NCBI GenBank assembly: GCA_947179155.2
Contig: OX359266.1
Coordinates: 1,608,237-1,672,236 of the forward strand
Length of the DNA stretch: 64,000 nucleotides
Source: Hedera helix
Lineage: Eukaryota; Streptophyta; Magnoliopsida; Apiales; Araliaceae
Direction of reading: 5' to 3'
Part shown: positions 36,115 to 49,081 of the stretch, in pieces
Layout of the letters: each line of letters begins with the position of its first letter
Numbering within the stretch: the stretch's first letter is position 1
Notes under the pieces: model-generated
Databases searched by the model: none
What the model was told of the DNA's origin: nothing
What the model saw: the letters and a program-made list of their open reading frames with translations, nothing else
Translations under genes and position numbers: made by a program

Positions 36115-36682
36115 CTACTAGTCTGTCAAATATTGAAAATTCAATGTCTTGATGCTATGCAGAATATTAATTAATAAATGTTTGATAATTGTTTTGATTA
36201 AGCAAGCTTATTTGACAAAAATTGTACTCAATATTTTTATCTAATGCATGTTTAGTATTACCAAAAATAAAAGGATGGAACACACGTATGGTTAAAACAT
36301 TACCATCCAAAAAAAGGACTCTCAGTTGCAGGTGAGAGAGAGATCACAGATATAAGATTAGAAAGAGGCTTGTCATTTGTGAATATAACAAAGTAACTAA
36401 CTGAGGTATGGTCATACATTATACATGAGATGTGCATGGTATCCTCTCATGTGAAAGGTACTTATCTTGATGGTCTACAACCATGATATCGTCTCTTGTT
36501 CCCTGTCCAGATATTGAAAAGGAATTTTGCATATAGTCACATACGTAGCTAGTTCATAATGTCAACCCCATATCTAAAAGATACAAAGAAAAGATGAAAT
36601 GACCATCTCTTGCAGATTTTAAATGGTCAAACTATCAGTTCATGCCAAAATAAACTTGGGATGGTGGAATAAGGAACAAATC
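36115..36682. other. Convergent intergenic region (fasciclin-like/VGT1-like)
   Basis: Holds the 3' ends of the two converging genes. AT-rich, with no gene or repeat I can support. Confidence 0.5.
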
Positions 36683-39600
36683 CTAAAGGTATTTCGCCTC
36701 AATCTCCTCCAGAGTGAGACCTTTCGTCTCTGGTATAATGAAGAATATGAAAACAAGAGACGAAACAGCTATCCCTCCAAAGATGAAAAACAGAACTCCA
36801 GCTCCTAGTATTTCCTGCAATCAAAATTCAAATAACAAAAAGAACCTTGTTATTAATCATAAGAAACATATTGGTAAGAAACAAAGACATAATTTGATTA
36901 GGATTACAAAATATGTAAAAAAATGTTTTGCTACTTTGTTTAGCATCAAAGCAATTCACATAAGTAGCAAGTACATGAAGAAAACCACTGCTGCTGGAAT
37001 AGGTTTCATTATAAGAGCAAACTTGGAGGACACTGGAAGTAGGTCCAGAACCTTCTCTTGCGGATCTCTTTTTCCTAGAATAGTTTTCTGATATGCAAGT
37101 ATACAGCCTACAAGTGCCTCCCCATCTATCTTCTAGGCACCATCTAGTAGTCGCTCAACTTATTGAAACAAATAACCCTCAACTTATTGAAACAAATAAC
37201 GAAACAAACAAATAGAAGCCTTCACTTCAAACTATTTGGAGTGCATACTATTACAGGATTTGAGATCGGTGAACACACACATATATCCAACATTTAAAGC
37301 TCAATCTAGAGTCCCTCAAAGTTTTGAGCTTTGCAACCTTGTGATGCTTGATAAGGTTCAGGAGAGTTGCCTCACGCTAACGTTAGAATAACCTTGTGTT
37401 TCAGCAAAATCATTCTCACTTCACTGGTCTTCGTCACTATCCTAGGATCAGAAACACGGAAATTCCATTTATACAAATCAACAATGAAATATCTTCCCCT
37501 CCATATTGAAAATTTATCCAGTATATTTACCAAGACTTCCTACAAAAATCAAGTCCTAATGGAGAAACATTATTGGTGGACTTCAACACAAAATACCTCC
37601 TAAGCAATTATGATCAATACAGTCCACCTTCATGCGTTCATAACTAGCGCTTATTTACCTATAAAAGCTAAAACTACAGCTATAATGGTGTCGCCCTATT
37701 CATATGAAGCCGAAAAGCAGAAAGTCTTGACTGAAAGTTCTAAGTTCAGAACGATACAGCAACAAACAAATACTCAAAGCATAAAGTGAAAATGTGGCCG
37801 TTATCCAAAAGGAGGATAAACCATCAAAATGTCTAAATAGCAAACAGCATAATAATGCCAATGTATAAAATCAGATAGCTTCGTAATACTTTTATTTTAA
37901 TTTTTTGGGGTAAAGATCTCAATGGTGACTCACCACCAAAAAAATTATAAGATTTGACTCAATGTGTCAAACAAGCAGTGGATAATTAAAATACCACTCC
38001 GAGTTTGTAATATGAGGAATCACAGTTATGGTCAGTCCATATCACAGAAGCGCTATACCGAATACAGTGAGAGCTGCCTCGACAGAAAAGGGCAAATGAA
38101 GCAAGGCTCACAGCCTATTATGGTTCCTGCCATCAAGAATGACTGCAAAGTTCAGTTGTTACTCACAGCTACTGGCATCATGACTTGAAATGTTTCATCA
38201 TTTGTCAGCAGTGGCAGAGCCATAAATTTTAGTCAAGGTGGGCAAAAAATACTATACATGTTTCTCAAAATTATGGTGCATTTTTTTCAATTTTATAAGA
38301 AAAATAATATTTTTAACAAATACTAAATCAAATTCCTCCAAAAAATCAAGTGTGCATCTGCTCCTAATTGTCACAAGTTTTAGCATATCAATCAGGCTCA
38401 TAACATGACCATACTACATTTCGCACAAATCCAAGACATGCAAAGAGCCATTTCATGTGGCATATGAATCCTAGTGATGTAGTTTCTCTCACCGATTGCC
38501 TGAATAATACTATTCAAATTTAAGAGTCCACTAAAGTGACTATGCAATTTCAAATATAAGAGTCCTCTAAAGTGAGTCTATGCAATTTCAAATATAAATA
38601 TATAAGAGTCCTCTAAAGTGAGTCTAAGCCATATATCCAATATTATGTTATCAATGAACAACATAGGCACTCATGCAAACTCAATAAGTTTGTCATATTT
38701 TAACTTAAGCTAGATATATAGGCAAAAAAACATTCTAGGTCCGGTCCAGTACAAACTGCACTCTCTTCATCTAATTTACATATAACTGGTTATCTCATTG
38801 GCTCTTTCAATACCAAGAAGGTTTGACAAAGTCCTAGTGTGACAAAGGTTCAGTGTAAAAAATATAGTAAATCTTTTTTTTTATTTAATAAGAACCAATT
38901 TCAAGTTTACTGAACACAGTCAACTATAAAATTGTATATAGTCTTAGGAACCAAATATGTTGGCAAGTATGTTAATGATGAAGATCAGAACATGAAGTCC
39001 TTTCCATTCCTCACAAGCTTAATGAGAACATAAAATTTAACAATGACAACATATAAACTTATGAGGATAAAGATGATCGCGCTATTAACTGAAATGCTGT
39101 AAAAAACCAAAGAAAATGTCAGGAACCTTGAAGCTGCTCCTGCAAATTCAATTAGTAACAGAGAAGAGAAGAAGAAGAACAGCAGATAACAGACTGGGGA
39201 AGAAGAGAATTCAGTAGAATACGAATCAAAAGAAAAGGAAGAGAGAGAGAGGATAAGCAAAAGCTATTTCATTCTTTTCATAATTTTCCCATCACATGCT
39301 CAGTACATATATATTGTTAAACTAAAATGTTGAGAGTACTAATATGCTATCCTACACCAATTCTTATCCTACACCTTTTCTAACAAACTACCTATTACTG
39401 TATATCTAAAACTGATTCTAGAATACTCTGAATATAATAACTAATTGTAGTTATTTCAGTATTACCCTATACTCTATATTCTTGCAATCCCGACAGAAAA
39501 CATTTGAAACAAAAAAATTATAGAAGTAGTCAAAAGCAGAAATTTCAGATACAGCATTTCCTGTACAGATATAATGTGTCTAAAAATTAACAATGACTTG

Positions 39601-42600
39601 AAATTTTATTTAAGAGGCTGCTATGAAAGTAAAAGAATCAATAAAGCTAAGCACCTTCAAAGGAGAAAATGCAAATGTCACCAGTGCATTTGCAGTGAAA
39701 TTCACGAGAACAGCTATACTCAATGCTCGCCCTCTTACGCGTAATGGAAAAATCTCTGAAATCATCAGCCAACCAATGGGACCAAAAGATAACTGCAAAA
39801 CCATACTTTATAAATTACTACCAGAGGTACAAAACTACAACACATTTGGCACGAAAAACAGATGAAGAAACTAAAATAATACATGATTAGTGACGGCGTA
39901 GAGCCACTCCTTGAAAAGAAAATCAGTGTTCCCACTTTATAGTAGAACATACCACCATTTCAAAGAAGTATGCTGTTGAGATATGAAGTCTCACATGGGA
40001 CAAACTAAGCCTTAATACTCACTATAGGCTACTTCACTCACTGCCAATTGATTCTGAGTTGGATGCTTCGACATGATAATAAAGCCAGGTTATTACTTTT
40101 ATGTGCAAGGCCCAACAGTCTACATGCTCCACATATGACCCAATACAAATTATCCACATGTTAGGTTCAATTACGCCACACGTGAGGAAGCGTGTTGAAA
40201 TACAAAATCCCACCTCAGACAATCTAAGCACTAAGACTCACTATATAATCCTGGAGGCTACTCCATTCATTGCCAATTAGTTTTGAGTTGGATGCTTCAA
40301 CATGTTTTAAGGTTTTACCAATTTCCATGTAGAGGGCTCCAATTTTCTTGATAAATACTAATGCCAAAATATGCTGCAATAAGTCCAACTTCATATCGTA
40401 AAAAGGCAATAAAATATGGTTGAACAAGAGATCCAGTGAGTTTCCCACAATGAGCTCAAAATGGTGAGGTTTCTAGTAGGTGTGGCAAGCACAAACTGTG
40501 AACAAGCAAGTTTGTGAAAGAAGGGGGAAGAAAGAGTTACAGGGGGGAAAGCTCTGCACATCCCAATTACCAATCACATTTTAGTACTCAAATACATATT
40601 CACATTCCTTATCCTATTCTTGACATACTCATAATATGTTGTAACTTTTACATACTAGTTCAAATTAAGATAAACTACTAAAGTACAAAATATGAGAAAA
40701 TAATTTAACTAAAGACAAAGAAAGGGTCTTTATGCACCTGATAACACCCAACGTACAGCAGCAGCCCAGCTACAGCCACAACCGGTGCATTATCTAGATA
40801 AGTGTAATATGATCCCAGAAGAAATAACGAAATTACCTGCCACACGAAATAAAAAAAAAACATAAATTTATACACTCTTGGCTTGATCATCAAGTCCCTC
40901 AATTCATTGTAAGCTAAAACTAAAGCTGAGAAAGTTTAGGTGTAATGGCCAATAATTTTTACTAAAAAAATTAAAATTTGTCGCAGCACGTTAATCAAAA
41001 ATGAGAACTTACCATGCCAGAGACACCTCCTAGTAGTAAAGGCCGTCTCCCAAGTCTATCAACAACCAGAACAGCTACTCCAGTCATAATTAACTACAAA
41101 AGATAAATTATGTCAGGTACTACAGTAAAAGAGAAGTTGAAGGGGCGAGAGGAAGATCCACTGTATCCAACAAGAGAAAATTTAGAAGGGGGGATTTGGT
41201 AAAAAATGTTGACTCCTAAGAAGAAAGATTAGGATAAAAATATTTTCCAGTCCACACATGATATAAAGGAAGCCAGTTATATCTCCATTTAGAGAATGAC
41301 AAAAATTTAAGACAGTGATTCAGTTGAATGCAAGTACCACCATTATGGGATAAAAAAGTGGAGAAAATTCCATTTAGTAAATATATATTTCAGCTTGACC
41401 TTGAGAGAAGTTTATATATTAAGATTAAGAGAAAAAGAACAACAACCCGAACTGCAGATTGCTTTCACAAAGGAAAGCATTTTATTATCAGAGACATGCA
41501 AAACAGCATTCAAGGCCAGAGATTCTTCTAGTCTCGCAGAGAATAACCAATCGTTACAAATGAGGAAATGAGGAAAATATAGCGGAAGCCAAGTAGAAAG
41601 TAACATATATTTGCATATTAAATTGTCAAAAATTAAAATGGTGCATTACATCACTTCATATGTGAAACTAAGTCTTGCTGAAAGTACAGGCACAGTATTA
41701 ATACAAGCACATCAAATACATGAACGTTATGCTAAGATAACCAAATAAAGGACTAATGTCTAAGCACTCATCCTATTTATATTAGTGTCGAAGACAAAAA
41801 GAGAGGATAAGTTAAATAATTGAGTTAAATAATTGTCTTATTTCTTCTTGAGAGAGGGGGGCTCCTAATGGCCCCTTAGAATCTACCTTCAACAACCCAA
41901 GAAGAATGGAGACCCTTGTTGCATCGGATGCCGCAGAGAACCCTGCACTCTACCATATTATAGCAGGTCAGGCCACAATGTGAATTAGTGAACGAATAAC
42001 ATAGAATTAAATGAAGTAGAGAGAAAAGAAAATGCAGCATCAAGCTCTTAATCCTATATAATTCTATATAAGGTTAAGATTAGTCTCAATCCTATATAAT
42101 TCAAAATTTGTAGGCAATTCAACCTAAATTAGAGTTTACCTGAAAAATTGCTCCAGCATAGTACAGTACGCTAGGTTGCCCTGTTATCTGCCATGCAAAA
42201 AAGTGACACACATAAGAGCAAATTTAAAACAAATTATCTCATAGAGCCAAGGCACTTCATTAAAAGTGATACCTGCTGAAATAAGACTAATCCTGCACCA
42301 ATAGTAAGGGCTTTCAGGCATTTTCCTCGGAACATATCCACTAGTTTAACTTCATTGTCTTCACTAGTATCTGAAAGCTCAGCCAAAATTTCATCTACTT
42401 GTTCAGCAGCTGATTCGCCAATAGCTTCACCTCTAAGCCGACACAAGCAACATATGGCAGTTTCTCTTAGTTCCCGCATATCTCCTTTCCCTTGGAGAGC
42501 ACATAGAAGAATCCATCGAGGTGAAGCTGGGAGCCACCACATTCCGATTCCCATAATTAATGCCAAAGGGACACCAACTCCAAACATGTAGCGCCAACCA

Positions 42601-45600
42601 GCAACTGTATTAATCAGAAGGCTACCGACTGTATAGCCTAACTGTGAGACATTCAATTTACTCAGTATTTGGCTATTGCAGCAAAAAACTAGACACGGAT
42701 AAAAAATTAGTATCACTTAATCGAGTTACGGGAGAAGAGACGAGAAAGACTGAACCAAAGAGATTCTTGCTTCATAGACTTTATATTTTTATACAACATC
42801 ATAGTCATAGAGTTACTTACAAGCATTCCGAAAACTATAAGGAACTCTTTGAGAGAAATTAGTCGACCTCGTATCTGACTTGGAGCAGTCTCAGCAATGT
42901 ACATTGGAGCAGCATGCATTGCCTAAATAAGCAACGAAAGGTGATAACATAAGATCTTGAGAAATTTAAATACTAAGTCCACTTGCACGTTTTATTTTTT
43001 ATCTGGTCGGCAGATCCAACGTATGTATTGCTTCATAGTAATGTAGGCAAAGTGGAATAAAGTATAGAACTTTCTTATGGATTGATCCTTTGGGGAACAA
43101 ATATTATATGTAATCCATATCAAATTTTCTTAGAACTTAAGCCTGTGAGACTAATAAGTAGAATTGTGTGCATTATTGTTTAGGAATTGAATTGTATTTG
43201 TAGCAATAAAGAAAGAACACATGCACATACATAAATAAATGAGAACAATAATGTAGAATGAAACTCAAAAAGTAGAAATTAGATCGTCAAAGTGCCTTAC
43301 CAGACCGATCCCTATACCATATACCACACGCCCAATCACCATAACAACAAAACCAGGAGCCAGTGCTGTTATGAGAGCTCCAACGAGGTACACAATAGAA
43401 GACATCATCAATTCCCTCCTTCTTCCTATAATTTGATTAAACATTTAGACTTCAGCAAGATTAGTACAATATACAATTCTGCAGTTCCCATAATTAAACA
43501 AGAACTAACCTAGAAAATCAGCAACATTAAAAGCCAGAACAGAGCCAATCAAAGCTCCATATAATGAGCCACTAGTCTGCAGTAGGAAGCATCCAGCAAA
43601 AGCAGCATTTATAAGATTTTTCTTTCTTTTTGTTGAAAAGGAAAGTACCAAGTAAAACAAAGATGTATGTAAAGCAGAATAATAAACCAAACAAATCTCC
43701 CACTCCATTAGAACCCAGTTGTGACAGCAAAGCCTACAAACTTACTATGAGACCAACTTCCACAGAAGACAAGCCATACCATGTAATCCCGCTTAATGTT
43801 TTTGACTGCAAGAGAAAATACTGAATGATTAGAAGCGGGAAAGTAAGAGTTAGCTCTACTGAATGAAATATATATTCTACTAAGATTACTAAAAGTATTT
43901 CTACTGGAACAATGTATTGGGTTTATGACACAGAACATATCTGTATGACTAAATGCAGAAACAACAGTTACAGTGATAGTCAAGCAAAACAGGATCCATA
44001 TGTTTTCTTGAATAAATATTGAAGAAACATTAAACTTGAGCTTTGCCCAAGCCATTTACTGTGTAAGATCAAGAACTAAAAGATGGAGATAATATCCACA
44101 TCAGCATTATACAGACTTCCTGCTAGAACTAGGAACACTATTGAAGCTCAATTCAAGGGAGAATTACCAGTAACTTGGATGATTTCTAATAAGACAACAA
44201 AAACTTGTTTTATATAAACTGCACTGAAGCCAAAAGGCAGAACCATTTAGCAAGATGCAGAGAAAATGATGATACAAAATGAGATACACTATACACATGC
44301 TGAAAACATTGGGGAATAAAAATTATATCCATTGTTTGTATAAAATTCAAGACAACTTGTGTTTACACCTTATGTAGATATAAAGACATGCAAATGAACC
44401 ATGTAATCGACTGTAGAACAAACAAGTAAAATCCAGCAACACAACCAACACTAGTATGAGAAATGGGCACAACCTAAACCTCATAACATATTTGGTCAAA
44501 ACATAATCTGCTGTTTTTCTTCACGTATTAATATCATGTTCAAAATTATTTACAAACCAATAAGACATCTTCCAAAACAGAAATAAACAGGTAACTTTTA
44601 TATATTTCAAATATTAAAAATATATAGTGAAAATATTAATCATGCCTGTAAAATTGAATCCCAAATTTTGCCATCTGACGTAAAAATTGAAAAATTTTAA
44701 GGGCCCCGGGGGAATTCCAGCAGTTCATAGCTAAGAATAAATAAGGAAAAAAATTCTTATTGCTAAAATGTTCATAACTTATTTTCATTGTGAATATATT
44801 GTGCAGAAACATCAATGATTTTATGAATACCTGGAGTTGATTGCTTAAATATACTATTATTTATTCCTTATGCTAAAATCAAATTGTTCTAATGTACTGT
44901 AAGAATTATACTCTTGGATTAAAAGATACATTCCTATTATCATCAAATGTTGATCAGAAAGTCAGAAGCATATTTGGGAATGAAATGTAAAACACACAAA
45001 TAATTTACTTGACAGTTTCCTGATCATCAATATCACAGTCTCAGTATAAGCTGACAAGAGTTTTCCTCTAATACAAACTATCATAATAGAATAAATTAAC
45101 ACTTGACACATCAAAAAATACCAACGCAGTCTTCATACAGATCAAATATTATACCTGTAAGGAAATTGTAGCACTCGACGTGGCACCGATATCATAGCCA
45201 TATAATAATCCTCCAAAAGCGGGGAAGAGAAATCTGAAATAATCAATCCATTCATTACACTTGGGGAAAAGCAGACAAATTCAATGGTTTATGCTTCATG
45301 AGAGTCACAAAAATATAGCTAACATAGAAAAATTTAACAAAATAGGCCTACATTTAGAAGTGGTAAAGAACGAATACCAGATCAGTTAAAAAGTTTGTCA
45401 TATGAATAGTGCTAGGAGTACCACATCACACTACTCATTGATCACGCGAAAAGAATATTGTTGGGATGAAATTATTTGTGGCCCGGTTCAGGTGTAGGTC
45501 CAAATTATTTTTATTAAAGACCCGGATCTAGTTCGGTCTATATACATATTGCACGTTGGGCCCGATATCGGGATCGGCCCACTACAGTAGATTTTGGCGA

Positions 45601-48600
45601 CTTGTTATTCTAGCAGTGTCAAAGTCCATATCTATATAGGACTGGGTATCCTGATTTAGCAAGGATAAGGAGGTTTAATTCATTAAGAACTCGATCATTA
45701 ATGAATTGCAGTTATAAAGGGACTCTGATAATGACTTCCACTCTTAGTTGGTCTCGGGCAAGCATAGCATATATAAATACAGCCATATGTAGGGAATCAT
45801 GATACATCTAAATTACACCATTAATTTATTACTTTAATTCTTTATTATTCCCAATAATATTGTTATTGCTTTTTAGCTATATTGATTCACAACGGAGTTA
45901 TCTCCCGACGGTTCAAGCCGTCAAATTTTTTGTGCGACTGTTCCTTGTGCAGGGTTGTTTATTGTTTGGTGATTTCAGCGAGCGCACAAAATTTGGCATT
46001 AACATTGGTGCTAGAAGGAGAGCCTGTTCTAGTGTAAAAATAAAATTACCAACTAGTTGATCACTTATCATCAATTAACATGGCAAATCCTACACATAAA
46101 AGCTAAGTCACTATCTCTTATCAAAAAATATATATGCCATACATGTATTTGATTTTTGTTACTAAATTAAAAGAAAATCATCATACATGTGGTATCTATT
46201 ATATTATGTATACAAATATATGGTATCAATTATATTATGTATACAAATTTCATACTAAGGGTCCTTGTTCTTAAACCCGTCGTTACTTCTCTTTGAGTTT
46301 CACTCTCTACAATTTAAATTACTCAAATCGAGGCGATCAAGTAAAATTTGATTGTAATTTGGAGTATTAGAGAAAATAGACCAATAAATATGAATTTATT
46401 ATTTGTAATTCAAGTCCACCTTTACATCCGTGTCTTCTCTCTAAAAATAAAATAAGTAAATAAATAATTTGATTTTTCTGAATGATATCTCTCCCTTTCT
46501 TGTTTGTGGGACCATAACCTGTATAACCATCATCCTAGCCTTTCCATGTAGGCAAGCAGTAGAGATATTTGAGTATACAAAGCATATATATAACATGCAA
46601 TCCACCGACACCATTGATTTCAGTCTTAAACTTGCATCAACTGCTTATGCATCGCACCGACACCACTAATTTATTACTGCAAGTCTGCAATCGATAGCAG
46701 TATACTTATTATATTCCTCGCCCCCCTTGTTGTTTAGGATTAAATTATCATATTTTCAGAAGGACGCAAATCATCAGGCCTCACTTAGTGACTGGCCTAT
46801 TATTTGTCCGATCATATGAGAAGCGAAGGTTAAATCCCTCTTCAACACTTATGTCGCCCTCTTTCTGGGTCGGCTTCCTATCTCATTTGCTCCAGGGTTA
46901 CGACTCCCACATGGTGCTTTCCCTCCTTTTGATGTGGTTCCTCCTCCAGAAGTTATGGAACAGAAGCTTGCTGCACAACATATGGATATGCAGAAACAGT
47001 CAACTGAAGATGTGGTGGCACGAGAAGTTGTTTACAAGTCAGGTTAAAGTGGCCGCAGATCTACTTTCACTCTAGAATTCTAGTTCACGTGACAGAGGGG
47101 AATAGCTTTTGTTGCTATTGATCGGCAAGAGGGGAATAAATTCTGGAAGTTGATAGAGCAGCCACCACGACAACATCCACATTATTATCGAACAGGATCT
47201 TAGTTAATTCCCTCATCCAATTATGGCAGTAACTTGTCGGGATACCCGTTTCGCCGATACAACTTGTCGGACCTGCAAAATTCCTTTTATCCTCCGATCC
47301 CAGATCAAGCTATAGAGGCCGCCTTTTCTTCGCCCACTCTGTTGCCAGCGCCGCTGCTTACCCGATCGATTTTGACCCTAATTTCAGTGGTGAGGCATTG
47401 TTGTCGTCCGATCAACAACAAAGTAATAACAATGTAAATTTGAGGAGTATAAGGCTTGGGGACGGCCAAATGGGTTATGGGGTGAGCCCACGAAATCCAA
47501 TGTTGGGTCCAAAAGGCTTTTGTTGAGAAGTCTGCCAGTGGCGACAACTCTAGTTAGTGATTCATGGTTGTATGGAGATGATCAGATCTTTGCATCATAG
47601 AGTATATGGAGACAATGGGTCACTTATGTATAGAGGTGGCAAACGGGCCGAAGCGGGCCAAAACGGCTCAACTTTTTGCAGGCTGAAAAAATGAATCTCG
47701 TAGCCCACCCGAGCCGGCCCGTGTGCCATTTGAGTATTTTATAATTTTTTATTTTTTTTATTTATATATATATATATAACACATAATTTGAAATAAATAT
47801 TAATTCTAATTATTTACAATTATAACACATAATTTCTACATAATCATTTAATATTATTAGTAAATAAAATAAAACAATCAATAATTTTATAAACATTTTG
47901 TAGTCATATATATTAAAATGTAACTAATCTTGTGATTAATTAATTGATAAATGTATATAATATCAATATTAAAGATAAGAGAGTAAAAGAAAGACAAAAA
48001 GTGATATACATATATATATTATATTCATAATATTTTTTTGCATTATTATTCAATATCGCATGTTAGAATTTATTTTTTATATTTTTCATAATTAAGTTAA
48101 CATTTTTTTTTTGTCAACAATGATACATTTTTTAAGTTAACATTTTTTTTTTGTTATTAATGAATTACAGTTATAAGGAGACTCTAATAAGAACTTCCAC
48201 TCTTAGTTGGTCTCGACGAGCATAGCATCTATAAATACAATCATAAGCAGGGAATCACGGTACATCTAAATTACACCATTAATTTATTCCTTTCATGCTT
48301 TATTATTCCCATCAATATTGTCGACGGCCCAAGCCATCAAGTTTTTGGTGTGACCGTTTGTTTGTTGTTTGGTGATTTCAGCGAATGTACAAAATTTGTC
48401 GTTAACAAATATATTATCAAGCTCATACAGTACCCCTAGCAATTATTGATCAGTATGACTAGAAGTATATTAGCATCACAATGACATGTCCATAGTTCTG
48501 ATTTCGTACTGTCAGTTTGCCATCAAGACATAGTATCAAGTATCAGCAGTGACTGTCCGTTATTCGAATAGATTTGATGAATGGTGTATAGTAAAATAAC

Positions 48601-49081
48601 GCAATTGAATGTAATTCGGTCTTCAAAAATCTTACACCTGCACTATCAAAGTGTAAGTTCAACACAAACTCACTCGAAAAATCAAATTTTTAGGGGGTAT
48701 CAAAAAAAAATTAACAGCACATAAATAGCATATAAAAACAAGGAAAATTCCCAAATTTTCATATTCAAATCCATCAGTGTCCGAATAATGAAAATATAAA
48801 TAGATTTGAACGGCAGACATAGTAGTAATTATACTCACGGAAGAACTGCAGCAAGCACAGAATAGTCTTCGGAAAGTCGTTTTCCATTGATAAGACGCTC
48901 TTGCAGTCCAATAAGCTCACCAGACGACTTCTCGACACAATTAACAACAAAATTCAGCAAGAAATTAACACAAATTCTTAAAAGATAACATAGATACATG
49001 AGAAATTTAGTGATGGAAGAAACCTACCTTTCCGATGGAGGAGAAAGTGGGTTTTTCCGGGTCAGATCTCCCGGTAGCCAT
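36683..49081 (-). CDS. VGT1: Vacuolar glucose transporter-like sugar/H+ antiporter (MFS, VGT1 type)
   Basis: Fourteen minus-strand exons: 49081-49028, 48930-48839, 45233-45155, 43805-43746, 43576-43510, 43425-43301, 42922-42821, 42641-42273, 42187-42140, 41949-41887, 41093-41013, 40836-40738, 39792-39655 and 36814-36683. They join in frame into 502 residues, the length of Arabidopsis VGT1. Sugar-porter signatures are present: GRRRE after helix 2, IGRVVYGIGIGL, MYIAETAPSQIRG, PASPRW (231-236), FQQITGQPS (314-321), DRLGRRPLLL and PETKG (487-491), with 12 predicted helices. VGT1-type carriers load glucose into the vacuole by proton antiport. The name follows similarity; transport was not tested. 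Introns 2 (3.6 kb, with an LTR element) and 13 (2.8 kb) are large. The 48931 acceptor is a GAGAAG tandem (NAGNAG) site, so one Lys is optional. Confidence 0.93.
38208..38270. mobile_element. Possible hAT-like end fragment in VGT1 intron 13
   Basis: CAGTGGCAGAGCC at about 38209 resembles the CAGTGGCGGAGCC-type ends seen at 19510-20535. No matching partner end is present, so this is at most a truncated copy. Confidence 0.3.
38522..38630. repeat. Three-copy tandem repeat of 36-46 bp
   Basis: AAGAGTCCnCTAAAGTGA is repeated starting at 38522, 38558 and 38604. Each of the first two is followed by TATGCAATTTCAAATAT. It lies in VGT1 intron 13. Confidence 0.8.
39974..40303. repeat. Pair of direct repeats of about 100 bp, TRIM/LTR-like
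   Basis: In VGT1 intron 12-13 territory, segments at about 39974-40073 and 40195-40303 share TTGAnATAnnAAnTCnCAC at the start, ACTCACTATA in the middle and TTGAGTTGGATGCTTCnACA at the end. The start TGTTGA and the spacing of about 120 bp suggest two LTRs of a tiny retroelement (TRIM), but no primer-binding site or target duplication was recognised. The left repeat lies upstream of exon 13 and does not disturb it. Confidence 0.45.
45459..48407 (+). mobile_element. LTR retroelement in VGT1 intron 2, with 5-bp target duplication
   Basis: The 5' LTR is 45459-46004 (546 bp, TGTTGGGATG...ATTAACA). It is followed at once by a primer-site-like TTGGTGCTAGAAGGAG (46005-46020). The 3' LTR survives only from about 48158 to 48407, where it aligns with 45698-46004 apart from an internal gap. 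Target duplications AATAT flank both ends (45454-45458 and 48408-48412). The internal 2.1 kb has only broken gag-like reading frames (46788-47540) and no polymerase, so it is non-autonomous or decayed. It is transcribed with VGT1 in antisense orientation and must be spliced out. Confidence 0.82.
47632..48157. mobile_element. hAT-like end and AT-rich filler replacing the first half of the 3' LTR
   Basis: TAGAGGTGGCAAACGGGCCG at 47632 followed by further GGGCC-rich sequence resembles one end of plant hAT elements. It is followed by about 450 bp of AT-rich sequence up to the 3' LTR remnant. The opposite hAT end was not found, so a truncation or deletion probably removed it together with the start of the 3' LTR. 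Confidence 0.4.

Noticed and set aside
46788..47075. 95-codon frame in VGT1 intron 2
   Set aside because: Part of the degraded interior of the LTR element at 45459-48407; gag-like at most, not a gene.
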